A stretch of 64,000 nt of DNA from Acestrorhynchus altus (GCA_034509495.1 CM067510.1:29581889-29645888); one strand, 5' to 3'; positions 35,377 through 47,781 are shown, numbered from the stretch's first letter. The notes: a model not told the origin generated them from the sequence alone. Program-made: numbers and translations.

Positions 35377-35691
35377 AATGTTGTACCATTAAAGTTACTT
35401 TTTTCATCATTAATATTTTAGCCCATTTGACTTCTGGTATTTTAATCAATAAGAGCCAATGGTGACAGACCCTTTAAAATATGTAGAAAGCACCTTACAG
35501 TTTAACTCATGAGATACTCTAATTGACATACTAAGCATCCTTGATGTGTCACAGGACAGTTAGTAAATGTGTGAACATGTGACCTCATTTACAAAATGCC
35601 AGTGTGTTTGGTTATTGCTTAGGACAAACCCAGCTCATTTTTTTGTTTCTAAAGGTTCTCTAACACTTTAATAAAATGTCATAGGTTACAT

Positions 35692-36361
35692 TTAATCCTT
35701 AGAACTGTAGGCCAATTTTGTGCTATGTTTATATGAACTTTTGTTCATGAAAAAAATTAGAAAAGTGTTTATAAGAGATAAACAGGAGAGTCCAGATATT
35801 GTTATTTTCAGAAGATCCTGGAGTACTTCTTGTGTCTTCATTTGAAATGTAAAACTTAAGACAATTTAGCTATTTGTATGAATTTGACCATGTTTTGATA
35901 AAATATTTACTTGTGTCTACATTTTCCTCTGCTTATACTGACTAAAAACAGCCTGTTGAAAATTGACCATCCAGAATGTTTTTAAGCTAAAAAACGTTTG
36001 ATGAGTTATCTGAAATTATTACTTTGACAGGGATATTTATAATAACAAGTTCCTTAAAATACATGACAGTGGTCCAAATAAAATTATTTTTGTTATTTAT
36101 GTACACCTTATCCCTTCTCAGGACTTTTATTCTTAAACACTGTGTGAGCAAAGAAAGAGAACAAACCTCCCTCTGCATACAGTAAACATGCACTGGAAGC
36201 TCCTTTGAAATTTAAACTGGGATTTAATTCCATTGGAAATGAGTGAATTTAAATTTCTGAGCTGGATTACTCGCTGATAATTCATCACACTAGCATGAGA
36301 CGACTGCAATCCTGAGTTACAAAACATCAAGCAAAGTGCAGATCTCGGGTTCTCGAGTTAA
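35692..36361 (+). mobile_element. TTAA-flanked element family, copy 5 (both ends intact)
   Basis: The copy is TTAA-TCCTTAGAACTGTAGGCC to GATCTCGGGTTCTCGAG-TTAA, 670 bp, without coding capacity. The internal blocks are collinear with copies 1-4. Confidence 0.8.
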
Positions 36362-37006
36362 CCAGTTCAGACCCCATTTCTAGAACTAAATAATGAAATA
36401 TAAGTTATGAAATTGTTGTTTATTACATATTTTACATAGGGATTTTAACCCTAAATATTTTCAGAAGACATGTCTATTGTAAGTAGTTGTTTTTAGTAGT
36501 AGTTTTCAGCTTGTCCATGAACATAAGGCTTTACTTGTGTTTTTCTAGTATTTAGTACTAATATACTAAATATATTACTAATATACTAATACTAATATAT
36601 TATTAGTATTATAATAATTAATATATAATATATATATATATATATAATATTTCTCTTACAGTATATTAGTCTTGGTGATCAATCATGATAAGATTCTTCA
36701 AGACGTGCTGCTCTGATGTTTGGCTCTTTAAGTGCTGGAGATGCCCTATCGTGTCATTTTCTGCATTTTCGGGTTGCTTTCACAGTAAAAGACAGAACCT
36801 TAACACAAAGCCATATATGCAAGTTAAAGATCCCGTCTCAAAGCTAATGAGATTCTAATGATTTCCACTGTCAGAACCATATTCACTTCATTTTCCTAAT
36901 GTGAGATTTCTATGTTCAGTGTAAAACAGTGCTGAGATGAATTTTTAAAGCCTAGGCATACAATAGGAGGATTGAATTGATTCCCAAGTGGAGACCAAAA
37001 CGAGAT

Positions 37007-37011
<5 letters not shown>
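36362..37011. other. Non-coding stretch
   Basis: A TA/AT-rich simple stretch at 36540-36660. Nothing else recognised. Confidence 0.5.
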
Positions 37012-37075
<64 letters not shown>

Positions 37076-37080
37076 TGTGT
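37012..37080. repeat. (TG)n microsatellite
   Basis: About 34 units with a GCGC interruption near the end. Confidence 0.96.
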
Positions 37081-39642
37081 GCTGGCTGCCTACCCCCGTG
37101 GTTAGAATGAGAAACACTTGTGTTTTGGGCTGAGTGTTTTTCCTGTACTGCTCCCTGTGTCCCAGGGTGTGTGAGAAAGCTAGCTGAGTACCTGGCACCA
37201 ACTCAAGCAGGATGAATTACAGGCTAAGCTGCACTATTCAACACCCTCTTCTTTCCTGTTTGGGTCACGACTGCTTGGCTTCATCTGGGAATCAGAGAAT
37301 ACTAACCATCACCACCATTGCACTGGTGCAACAATACACATCCAGTGTGACCGGTGATTAAGCAGTCAAGCGCGATACCACAGACAAGACTTTTTGTGTA
37401 CGGACTGAACATAAGTTAGAACCCTAAAAACTGCTCCTGCTCTGCAGCATCCGGGCCTTTACAGCGTGGGATCCACTCCAGGCCTAGATTAATGATCGCT
37501 TTCCCTAAACCACAAGGGCAGAGTAGGGCGCATTAGCATTATGTGGGACAGGAAAATGCATTAGGGGTGCAAATATGGGGTAGCTGCTTAATGGAGGCCT
37601 GTAGATTCTTAGGAACAGAAGGTTTTGAGATAAGTAGACTTTAAAATGGTGTTTACTCTGCTGTGGAGTAAATAAACGAAATAAATAAATTTCAAGTGAA
37701 AAAAAGCAATTTAATCAGAGCTGCTTTAATCAGAATTTTTCATAGTTTAATTAATTAGTTTTAGATCTTTTTAGAGCTTTTATTAAACCTTTTGGCATCC
37801 TGCAAACTAGGGCCTTTGGGGGAAAAAAACTGACATTGCAATAGTTTTTTCTTTTGCAATATATTTTGCGATGTTAAAAGATTGCAGGAATTTTCACAAG
37901 AAGTCACCAGAAATCAGTGATCCAACATGTCATGATATTAGTACACTCCTTAGAGTATCCATGATTTAAGTAAAATAAATGTTATTTGGCAAATTTAATC
38001 TGCCTTTGATAGATATGCCATGAAAAATGAGCACAGCCCAAATTGTCCTTTTGTATCAAGCAGCAAACAAGTTTTCTAACATTAATTACATTTGCCGTAA
38101 ATGCATTCAAGCTCTGTGATGTAAATACTGTGCATGTCCACATTGTGATTATGATGCTAAAACAAAATATTGAGCAGCCCCACTGCATACCAAACTGAAC
38201 AGTATTGGAACAAGATGGGAACCATACCAAAAGACAGCAATTTCTATCTTTAATTGGAATTTTATTTAAAGTAACAGAACCTTTATGAAATTTTAAGTTT
38301 TAAGATTATGGATCATTTACCTCTAGTATGTGGACACAACACTGGAATGTTTTTCTTCCATTTGGATCAGCCTAACATTCCTGGCTCTGAACACAAAGCA
38401 TGCTTCTGAAATCTCTTTAATGGGGAGCATCATTGTCTAATCATGATACAACACACACACACATTTTGCTTGTAATAATTGTCTCCACTTTGGAAATGCA
38501 TTTCTAATGTTATCACGTTTCTTGTCATAATAATTTTTGGCAGCAGGTTTTTGTAGCCTACAGCGACACATGGCACTGACCAGCTTTGGCCATATTGTTC
38601 AAGCCAAAGAGACGGAGGCGAGGGTAGTGTAATGGGGTGGAGGTGTGTGTGTGAAGATTCTCTCATACAGACTGACGGGATATACAGGTTTGATCTGTGG
38701 CACTGTTTTTAAAACAGGTTTTTCTCAGGTATTGTGCTGATTTCATTGCTCAATTATGTTCTATATGTTTCGATTTAGTAAATAAATGGGGAACAGCAGC
38801 AAAAGTCATTTCACTTCTGCAGTCCTGTCTAATATGTAGGACCATCACCATGACTTATTGCACATGGACTGTGTTTACTAGTCCTCTACAGTGAGCAGCA
38901 TGGTGGACAGTAACAGTGAGAGGTGACCCAGAGGCCTTACGTTAATGCACTGACCAGAGATTGTCATGTCCAATTACAGAACCTTAGCCCTGATCTAATC
39001 CCTGCCAAGCTACTGGTGAAGAGTACATCTGAAAGACAGCACAGAGAAAAGCCTTGAGAGTCTGATAGTACTCAAAAGCTTTGATGGAATAATGCATCTC
39101 AGTCTGTTTAAAGAACAGAGTGGAATTTCGGAAACAGGAGCAAGCTTCTCATTATTACCTGATTAGATTTGTGCTCTTCTATAAGTATTGTTACGTAAAT
39201 GCCATTCAAACGATAATGGAACTCAAGAGGTTTTTAGGAATTTTACTGATGTCTAGACCTTAAACATTTCTGAGAATTGATAAATTCACATGGAGAAAAA
39301 AAAAAGAGCATTTGACTACCTGCCGAAACATAGGCTTACATTGTAGGTGATCCGTGTTACAGGGAACCCTGCAGACCCTTTGAAACATAATTACCATATT
39401 TCAAGCTTGTATCTAATTTGGCCAACCATTAATGTGTGCGATCAAGTTTCAGGCAATCAGGATTCAGTCTCAAATTGCCTGACATAGGCAGGGGGACATC
39501 TGCGGAGACGTACAAGTCTGGCAGATGGCTTTGTTTCTCTGAAGTGCACGCTAATGTCTGCGTATATAATGTAACAGCTGTATACACGATTTGAGCATAT
39601 ATCATGTATAGATTAAAAATGTGCAGTACATTAGTTGATATG
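37081..39642. other. Long unique non-coding stretch
   Basis: No exon or repeat family recognised. The parts 37250-37520 and 39340-39560 are well-mixed and non-repetitive and could be regulatory. Confidence 0.45.
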
Positions 39643-39675
39643 ACTGTGCCTTGCGACAGTATTCACCCTCCTTGG
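39643..39675. mobile_element. Tc1-type terminal sequence fragment
   Basis: TGTGCCTTGCGACAGTATTC then ACCCTCCTTGGCA resembles the tip of a common fish Tc1 terminal repeat. It abuts the 30-bp minisatellite. Confidence 0.45.
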
Positions 39676-39693
39676 CATAGTGTAATAACTGTA

Positions 39694-39896
39694 GATATGC
39701 ATGGATATAATGTAACAACTGAAGATAATAGCAAATATAATACTTATAGATATGAGTGTGTATGATGTAATAGAAGTAGATATGAGTGTATGTAATGTAA
39801 CATGTGTTGATAATAGCAGATATAATATAGAAACTATGGATAAGAGTGTATATGGTGTAATAGAAGTAGATATGATTGCATATTATGTAATGATAG
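39694..39896. repeat. 30-bp-period minisatellite, seven units
   Basis: Units begin GATATG/GATAAT/GATAAG at 39694, 39724, 39749, 39779, 39809, 39839 and 39869. The period is 30 bases except one 25-base unit. A typical unit is GATATGAGTGTATATGATGT followed by AATAGAAGTA. Confidence 0.88.
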
Positions 39897-40238
39897 AATG
39901 TAAGTAGAACTATGTAATCATATATTTAAGTGGGTATACTTATAATTAGATGATGTCTATGATTATTGGTATGACTTTAATGGTTATATACTAAATGACT
40001 GACTGCCCATAAATATATTCATTCATAGCAACTGTTGCTAGGTTGGCCACAATTAACTTTAAAGCGTGTTCAATACTTTCCCTCTGTCATTTCTCATTAT
40101 TAAAGATAACAATTTATGGACATCTATGGTAAGATTGGATGGGTTTTTATCGACATCTGAGAATTCCATGTCAATAGCACCTTTAGAAATATGTTTACTT
40201 AGAAAATTGTTCAATACTTAATTCACCCTCTGTGTGTG

Positions 40239-40240
<2 letters not shown>
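39897..40240. other. Non-coding stretch
   Basis: AT-rich, with possible Tc1-related text at 40170-40235 (GTCAATAGCACCTTTAG) that I cannot confirm. Confidence 0.4.

Positions 40241-40289
<49 letters not shown>
40241..40289. repeat. (AT)n microsatellite
   Basis: About 24 units. Confidence 0.95.
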
Positions 40290-40290
<1 letters not shown>

Positions 40291-40985
40291 TGTATATTCA
40301 GTCTGCTATTAGTTTTAAATGTGTGTATGCATGCACACTTTTAGGATTAGGTGTTGTTGTTGTTGCACTTTCAAGCTAATGTTTGCATGATGACAAATTA
40401 TGGACAATTCCAACCCACCTAATTTCAGCACGGAGAGAGCTCAGTTCTAGAGCAGAAGTGTGGATGCTGAGTACAAACAGTGTACTTGACTGACCCTCAT
40501 GCTTGTCCATAGTCCTGTTCAGCCCTTCTAGGTATCTTTGGAGATAAACAAATAAGAAAGAAAGAAATAAGAAAGAAACAATGGGTTGCTTGGTGAAGGC
40601 TCAGAGGCAGAGAGAGAGAGTCAGAGGAAGGAAGGCCCTTTTTCAGCTGTAAACTGAATCAATAAACAATCAGCAGTCTAGCATTTCTGAAGGACAGGTG
40701 CATCAGCCTGAAATGCTTTTTTTTTTTTTTTTTTCAATTAAGCTCTTTATTCATTACGCTTAAGAACATAAGCAACTCAGTTATGAATGTTGGGCACATA
40801 CTGGGCACTGAAACAAAATGACATTTTTTAGAGCCTAATTTTTCTGGGTTTGTGGGACACCACTGTAATAATCTGGATATATTTTCTAAGAGAACTAGAA
40901 TTGGAACAGTTTATTAGCCAAGTATGTTTCCAATACAAGGGAAGCATTTCCCCAGGGTCCAAAAATATACTCAGAAGGGGAAATT
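40290..40985. other. Non-coding stretch
   Basis: A (GAAA)-rich run near 40550-40580 and a T tract near 40718-40734. Nothing else recognised. Confidence 0.5.
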
Positions 40986-41059
40986 CAAGGTGGGTCAGTA
41001 TGGGCTGCTGAGATAGTAAGGGGGCTTACTGTCTCAGCAGCCCATAACGACCCACCTTG
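40986..41059. repeat. Near-perfect hairpin, 35-bp stem with 4-nt loop
   Basis: The left arm 40986-41020 (CAAGGTGGGTC...AGTAAG) and right arm 41025-41059 are reverse complements at 32 of 35 positions. One of the three mismatches would be a G-U pair in RNA. The loop is GGGG. Weaker pairing continues about 10 bases outward. Confidence 0.9.
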
Positions 41060-41178
41060 CATTTTCCTGATTCTTCATCCCTGACTTTGGACAGTGTTCT
41101 GCAATGTTCTGCCTCACCCCACCACAATGTTTTGTTTTTCCTGTGCATTTGTATTGAAAGAGAGAGATTGCACTGATT

Positions 41179-41180
<2 letters not shown>

Positions 41181-41211
<31 letters not shown>

Positions 41212-41216
41212 ACACA

Positions 41217-41251
<35 letters not shown>
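41181..41251. repeat. (CA)n microsatellite
   Basis: CA run with two CC interruptions. Confidence 0.96.
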
Positions 41252-41253
<2 letters not shown>

Positions 41254-42079
41254 TGTGAAATACAGACATAAAATTTGTAAATGCTAAAAAACAAATCCTA
41301 AAATTCCAACCTGAACTTTGAAGTAAGCTTACTCTGTGTTAACAGAGCGGATGCCCCACAGGCGTCCAGTTTCTTACCTCATCACTGATAGTAACCAGAG
41401 ACTGAGATGGAATGTTCCATCCATTCACCCCATAGTGCCCAGTGTACTGCTTAGGCAGATGATGCCCTCACCCACAAAGCTGCTTTACTGGCCATTATAG
41501 TCTTAGAAGCAGGCACTGAACTGGGAAGATTCTCCCCTGAGGAAACACGATAAATCTTTTGTATGATATGCAATTATCAATTCAGCAACAGAGCATAACA
41601 GTTTGTTTTTCAGCTTGTTTCCTTGTGTCTCCCTCATTCGCTTTTCATTTTCCTAATGAACAGTTGATGTACACAAGAGGGTCCCAACATGACTAAACTG
41701 CTGTGGGATAATTTTAACAACATAGCAGGATTCACACTTCAAACATTAATTAGATTCATTGCATTTTAGCTTACAGAATAGTGCATTATAAATCGCACTG
41801 ATTCCTGCCCCTTCTGTCTCGAAGCCACATATAATAAAGATCAGCACTGTAAATGTACAATGCAGCTGTGTGAACAGTGTGTCTTTGTTTTTAGTCTTCA
41901 CAGGGACGAAACATGTCCCAAAATGTCCCCCCATTTTGACATTGTAGGGACAGCGGACAGTATGACTTCTATAAATTAATACTGTGTTTGTTTATTGTAG
42001 GTGGAGTACAAACCTGTATTTTAACATGCCTAACAGCTAACTGCATCTATCAGTTTAATTTAAAAAACCCAACTTCAAT
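41252..42079. other. Non-coding stretch, nothing recognised
   Basis: No exon or repeat family recognised. Confidence 0.5.
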
Positions 42080-42174
42080 TAACCAAATGCTAATGCTAAC
42101 AGGCTAATATTTATTAAAAATTATTTATTAAAAAACATTTATTTGATGCTCTTAACATTAGTCAAATTATCAAA

Positions 42175-42261
42175 TGTTAGGACTCTAGGACTGTTAGTGT
42201 AGCACAGCATAATTGCCCAGATGGGGAATTGCACCCCAGTCTCTGACATGGTGTGGTGGTG
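42175..42261 (-). mobile_element. SINE fragment
   Basis: On the minus strand it reads GAGACTGGGGTGCAATTCCC then CATCTGGGCAATTATGCTGT. This is the body of the 11110/35180 SINE family without its tail. Confidence 0.65.
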
Positions 42262-42315
42262 TTAACGATAACAGACTAACATTAGAAAGCTAATGCTAAC
42301 ATATTTAGCATTGGA

Positions 42316-42592
42316 GTGGACCAATGATCTGGTGGTTTGGGAACCAGCCTAGTGACTGGAAAGTTGCAGGTTAGTGCCCTGAACTGGCATGGCATGACTG
42401 AAGTGCCCTTCAGCAAGGCACTGAACTCCTCAGTTGCTGAGGATAGGGCTGCTCACTGCTTTGGGAACATGTGCTCGCTGCCCCCAGTGTGTGAATTCAC
42501 TAGTGTGTATCAGTGTGTGTGGATTGGTTGAATGCAGAGGATTAATTTCTGTGCATGTACAACACAGTGGGTTGGAAAAAGTATAATCACTA
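42316..42592 (+). mobile_element. tRNA-derived SINE, second family
   Basis: It carries GGCATGACTGAAGTGCCCTT then CAGCAAGGCACTGAAC, GATAGGGCTGCTCACTGCTT, GTGTGTGAATTCACTAGTGT and GGTTGAATGCAGAGGATTAA. These are the hallmarks of a common teleost SINE distinct from the 11110 family. Confidence 0.75.
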
Positions 42593-42790
42593 TTATTAAA
42601 AAGCTAATGCTAACATTATAACGCTAATGCTAACAGGCTAACATTATAAAGCTAATGCTAACAGGTGTACATTAAAAGGCTAATGCTAACATACTAACAC
42701 TGAAAAGCTACAACTAACAGGCTAACAATAAAAAGCTAATGCTAACAGCCTAACATTAAAAAGCAAATGCTAACAGAGTAACGTTAAAAT

Positions 42791-43060
42791 GCATTTGTTT
42801 CCGACTGAATCAAATCCCAGTTTAAATGCCAACTGAGTTTCCAGTGCATGTTTACTGCTCTGTCCTCATGTACATGCTCAACCTGCATACAGACTCTGGT
42901 CAGAGAGAGGGGGTGAGGCTGATGATGTCACTGACCAGTAATTCAGTATTGTGTTTTTTAGTGTTTAACATCTCAAATGAAGACAAATGTGCAGTAGCAT
43001 AGAATCTCCTGAAAATATCTAAATCTGGCATGTGTGACTTTATTGCAGAATAAAATTACT
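42791..43060 (-). mobile_element. TTAA-flanked element family, copy 6 (partial)
   Basis: Reverse-orientation blocks: CTGAATCAAATCCCAGTTTA, CCAGTGCATGTTTACTGCTC, ATCTCAAATGAAGACAAATG and CTCCTGAAAATATC. Both ends and part of the middle are missing. Confidence 0.7.
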
Positions 43061-44169
43061 TGATGAACATATCCTGCAAAAATGGATTATAAAGGTCTTG
43101 GTTGCACACAGTAGATTATTACAGAAAAGCAACAACATACCAGGGAAAATATTTATAAAAACTGATTCCACAATGTGAGGAATATAAATGTGTGTGGTTG
43201 TGTGTGCAGCTCTCAGGGAATGACGCTATACTGAGACACTTGAGTCCTTTGCGCGTTCCTGTATACTTTTAGACCTAAGAATAACAAACCGCTGTTCTGC
43301 TGTCAGTGTGATTTTTCATTATCTTGAGCTGCAACAAACTAATGCAGCACCTTTCCTCTTTTCACCTCACCCCCCTATTTTCACCTCATCCCCATTCTCT
43401 CTCTTTCCATCCCTCTATCCCTCTCCGGCTGTCTCTGTCTCCTCCCCTAACGCTTGTGCACAGGTTCAGACGTGCTGCCTGGCCGCCTTTAATTTCCAGC
43501 AGTAATGTTCACAGCGCTGTGATTAATTAAAGCAAGCTGCCTCTGTAATAAAGAGATGTTCCACTAACTCCTGTTTGTTTTCCAGGGGAGAGGCCATGCA
43601 CGCATACTAAGCAGAGGGCATGCGGCTGAATGCTAAAGCGCAAACATCAGACAGTGCTTTTGGGGAAAACAGGAGCAGAACAGCAGTGAATAAAAATACA
43701 GCATTAACTGCAACCGCAGATACAAAGAACAGAACTCTGAAAGGAACACAACAGTCCTCCCAACAGTTTCTATCCAAAGATGCACATTCAAGCACGCTCA
43801 TTCTTCACTTTATTACAACTCCTACCTCTATGAGACCAGTTTATGAGGGCCACATCATTCTTAGACTTATCAGGTGGCTACTTTATTCAGAATGCGCTTA
43901 GTTTCACATTTTTAAGTGAATACCTAAACAAAGTCACTGTTATTATGACATTATGGTTTATTATCATCTTGGCTAACATATGACCACCATTCAGGGCCAT
44001 TTCTGAACATGTGGGGCAATGTCCTACTTGGAGACGATGTCCTACTTGGAGGCCCCCATCCACTCCAAACATATTATTGTGTATGCAATAAGGAATTTTA
44101 ATGAAGTCATAATAAACTATAATTGTGTATTTGTAAATAAAAAATACATAAAAATAATTTTAATGTTTC

Positions 44170-44173
<4 letters not shown>
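43061..44173. other. Non-coding stretch with a possible conserved element
   Basis: The sequence at about 43440-43590 (GCCGCCTTTAATTTCCAGCA, GTGATTAATTAAAGCAAGCT) looks like vertebrate conserved non-coding DNA with homeodomain-type motifs. An 18-base direct duplication (ATGTCCTACTTGGAG) lies at 44016-44050. No exon is supported. Confidence 0.4.

Positions 44174-44241
<68 letters not shown>
44174..44241. repeat. (AT)n microsatellite
   Basis: Long AT run with one phase change. Confidence 0.95.
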
Positions 44242-44242
<1 letters not shown>

Positions 44243-44389
44243 CATTACTTGACAAATTAAACTTTAACTACTTTAAACAAATTACTTTTTATAGGAATTG
44301 TAGGATTTTTTAAAATTATAATGTTATATAATTATAAGTCTGATTTGTCAAAAGCCATCCTTGTACACACCAAGCAATGAAGAAATAAT

Positions 44390-44820
44390 AAAGGCATTCC
44401 ATTTTTTTAGTTTTTGTTTGTTTGTTTGTTTTTGATGACTTTCAAGTATTTTTATGAACTTATTATAAAAGATTTCCTTGTCAGTCTTGTCATTCCAAAA
44501 TTACTCCTCAAAATAATTGACTTTTCACCTCAAAATTCACTCTGGACGATTAATTTCCAACAGGATTTCTGAGATATACAGTGTTTTTTACTCATTATAA
44601 GCAAAAAATTGTAGGTGCAAGTACATAAAAAAAAATGTAAAATTCATAAAAATAATTTTAATTTGTACATCTCAAATGAAGATAAGTATGAATAGCTGGG
44701 GATCGTGTGGAAAATCGCTTGACGATTTCTTAAATATCCCTCTGAATATTTGAGAATAAAAATAAAGTCGGTTATAAACCTTTTAAAATCGTGGGCTAGA
44801 GTTCTAAAAGTCTATGGGTT
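44390..44820 (-). mobile_element. TTAA-flanked element family, copy 7 (left half in family orientation)
   Basis: Reverse-orientation blocks GATTTCTGAGATATACAGTG, CTCATTATAAGCAAAAAATT and CATCTCAAATGAAGATAAG, then GGCTAGAGTTCTAAAAG at the eroded terminus. A (GTTT)n run lies at its inner end. Confidence 0.65.
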
Positions 44821-45417
44821 TCAGTCACATAATTATTATCCTGGCAGGTAATTACAGTCAGTTAAAGATATTATTTGTATATTACAATATCTGTTATGTC
44901 TCCCAGAACACAGAACCAGGATTACTAGGGGCTGTTCTTAACATCTGAGTACTCTAAGCATCCTACATAACCCTAAAGAACCCTTCACTGTGACCAGGAA
45001 CGACTAAGACTAATGACTGTCTTACACCGATGCATAATTTATTCTTTCACAGACTGTGTTAAGATTGCACATAGGAAGGAGGAGAGCCGATTGCAGATGT
45101 TTCTACTAAACTGGCCGATGTATAAGAATAATGAGTCAGGAGTGAGAGATGTGAAATGCATGGTGCAGACAGAGACTCTGCTGTTTTTTTCCTGTTGCTG
45201 AATAATGAGGCTTGATCACTGAGCCTTGAGCAATATGTGTGAGTGCTCTGTCCAAATGGGAAACGCTCCAAACCAAAAAAAGGTCATGCTCTTCAACTGC
45301 CACAGCGAAGCACAGCTGTGTCAATACTAGCATGAAACACTTTACTTTAAAGAGTCTTGATATTATTGTAATGCTATCATGGTTCAAGAGTTCTAAAAAG
45401 GATTTGCCATAGACATG

Positions 45418-45421
<4 letters not shown>
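44821..45421. other. Non-coding stretch, nothing recognised
   Basis: No exon or repeat family recognised. Confidence 0.5.
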
Positions 45422-45489
<68 letters not shown>

Positions 45490-45618
45490 TGTGAGAAGAG
45501 GCCTGAGAGGAGATGTGGGGGAGATAAGGAGAGGCGAGTGTGTGTTTCTCTTACATCTCGGATACGTCTGTTCCATCTCGTCCCAGATTATTTAAGGCGC
45601 TTCCCTGTGTGTTTCTCT

Positions 45619-45664
<46 letters not shown>

Positions 45665-45668
45665 ACAG

Positions 45669-45725
<57 letters not shown>

Positions 45726-45941
45726 GAACTGGCATGAAGGATGCCAGCATGAGTCAGGATACCAGATTTGCACTGGCTTTCACACTGTATCCCCAAATTA
45801 AGACATGAGAGAGAGGAACATAGATAGACGCCTGAATGGCAAGATGGATGGATCAATGGTTGGGAGGAAAGAGGGGGGATGAAGGAGTGGAGTATACCCA
45901 ATATACACATCAGATTACCTTATAAAACCTGGTTTTCTGTG

Positions 45942-45998
<57 letters not shown>
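45422..45998. repeat. Cluster of four long dinucleotide microsatellites
   Basis: (GT)n at 45422-45487, (CT)n at 45622-45661, (GT)n at 45671-45723 and (TG)n at 45943-45998. The frames that cross them are artefacts of the repeats. Confidence 0.97.
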
Positions 45999-45999
<1 letters not shown>

Positions 46000-46180
46000 T
46001 GTTTTGGGACTAAAAGGAAAACACTGGGATGAAATAGACTGCAGCCAAAAGAGAGGAGCTACGGTGTACACTGCGTGACCTAAGACCTAAGATTGGTGTT
46101 ATGTGTCAAGATTACTGTAATTTAAGTGGTTAAGATGATCAGTCTGAGCAGAATCAATGTTTTATCTGAACTTATATATA

Positions 46181-46700
46181 CAGGGGTTGGACAATGAAAC
46201 TGAAACACCTGGTTTTAGACCACAATTATTGATTAGGCACGGTGAACTAGGGCTTCTCCCTTTTGCAGCCAATACAGCATCAATTTGTCTGGAATGACAT
46301 TTTTGGATACAATCCAAGTAACACCCCAACATCCCTTTCAGACAGCTTCCTCTTGCGCCCACAGTTAATCTTGCTGGATGTGGTTGGTCCTCTTGGTGGT
46401 GCTGACCTTTACCCTGGATACCGTGGCTCTTGATACATCACAAAGACTTGCTGTCTTGGTCACAGATGCGCCAGCAAGACGCACCAACAATTTTTCCTCT
46501 TTTGAACTCTGGTATGTCCCCCATAATGTTGCGTTCATTGCAATATTTTGAGCAAAACTGTGCTCTTACTTGCTAATTGAACCTTCACACTCTGCTCTTA
46601 CTGGTGCAATTAATGAAGATTGGGCCACCAGGTTGCTCCAATTTAGCCATGAAACCTCCCACACTACAATGACAGTGAACAGCTTCATTGTCCAACCCTG
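46181..46700 (-). mobile_element. Internally deleted Tc1-like element with inverted ends
   Basis: The left end is CAGGGGTTGGACAATGAAAC then TGAAACACC, and the right end is CTTCATTGTCCAACCCTG, an inverted match, flanked by TA-rich sequence. The interior keeps only transposase N-terminal text in antisense (CTTTCAGACAGCTTCCTCTT, GGCTCTTGATACATCACAAA, CACAGATGCGCCAGCAAGAC). Most of the ~1.5-kb element is gone. Confidence 0.8.
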
Positions 46701-47677
46701 CATATATAAACACACACACACACTGATCATGACCACTTTGGTTCCACATCAACATTCCCTGTCATTCCTTCATTTTACATCTGCATATCAGGGCCACAAC
46801 AGAGCAGGTATTATGGGACACTGACACAGTGGTTGTGTGTTAGTGTGTGTGTGCGCTGGTATGAGTGGATCAGACAGAGCAGTGCTGCTGGAGTGTTTAA
46901 CCACTGTGTCTATTCACTGTCCACTTCATTAGACACTCCTATCTAGTTGCTCCACCTTGTAGATGTAAAGACAGAGACAGAAGCTCATCTTTCTCTGCCA
47001 AGTTTGTGTTGGTCAGTCTATAGTACATCAGTGCACACAGGGTGCTGCCTACAGGACACTGGTTGGTGGACTTCAGTAACTGGTGTGTCTGATCCACTCA
47101 TACCAGCGTAACTCACCCACCACCACAATGTCAGTGTCACTGTATTGCTGAGAATGACTCCCCTGACTTATGGGAACTACTTATATGTGAGAGAATCCCA
47201 CAAGCATGAGAGAGATGAGATGTCTGATACTAGCTTTATGTAGACCAAATCTAACCATATCATTAAGGTGGACACCCTTTCTAATGAATGCATATTAGCA
47301 CCATATCTGACTGAAAATGGGCTTTAAAAATACACTTGTCACTGTCTCATAAACCTAATCTACTACATCTCTCATCTATAGATGGCAATCAGAACAAAGG
47401 ATTTTGAAGTGCTCTGACTGGACCAAAGTCAAAACTGCAGGTGGTTTGAATGGTTGTTATTGTAAGACATCATCAGACATGAAAGAAATCTGCATGGAGG
47501 AGTGGGAAGGATTTCTCCCAGTTAATGACAGACGGTTATATTAAAATTAAATGTTATTTTATTTTAACCAAAGGGTGAAATACCAGTGATGTATGAGAGC
47601 ATGGGGTGTCCTTGGTTTTTCCCCAATAGAAACAGGCATCTTTGTTTTGTGAAATAAATGAAAAAGTCAGATTTTCA

Positions 47678-47732
<55 letters not shown>

Positions 47733-47744
47733 CCAATGCTTCTC

Positions 47745-47781
<37 letters not shown>

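Larger units (their letters stand above)
42080..42790. repeat. GCTAAC minisatellite interrupted by two SINE-type insertions
   Basis: Units like AAAAGCTAATGCTAACAGGC then TAACATTA (about 26-28 bases) fill 42595-42790 and reappear at 42090-42115 and 42262-42312. Between these pieces lie SINE sequences (42175-42261 and 42316-42592), so one array was apparently split. Confidence 0.8.
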
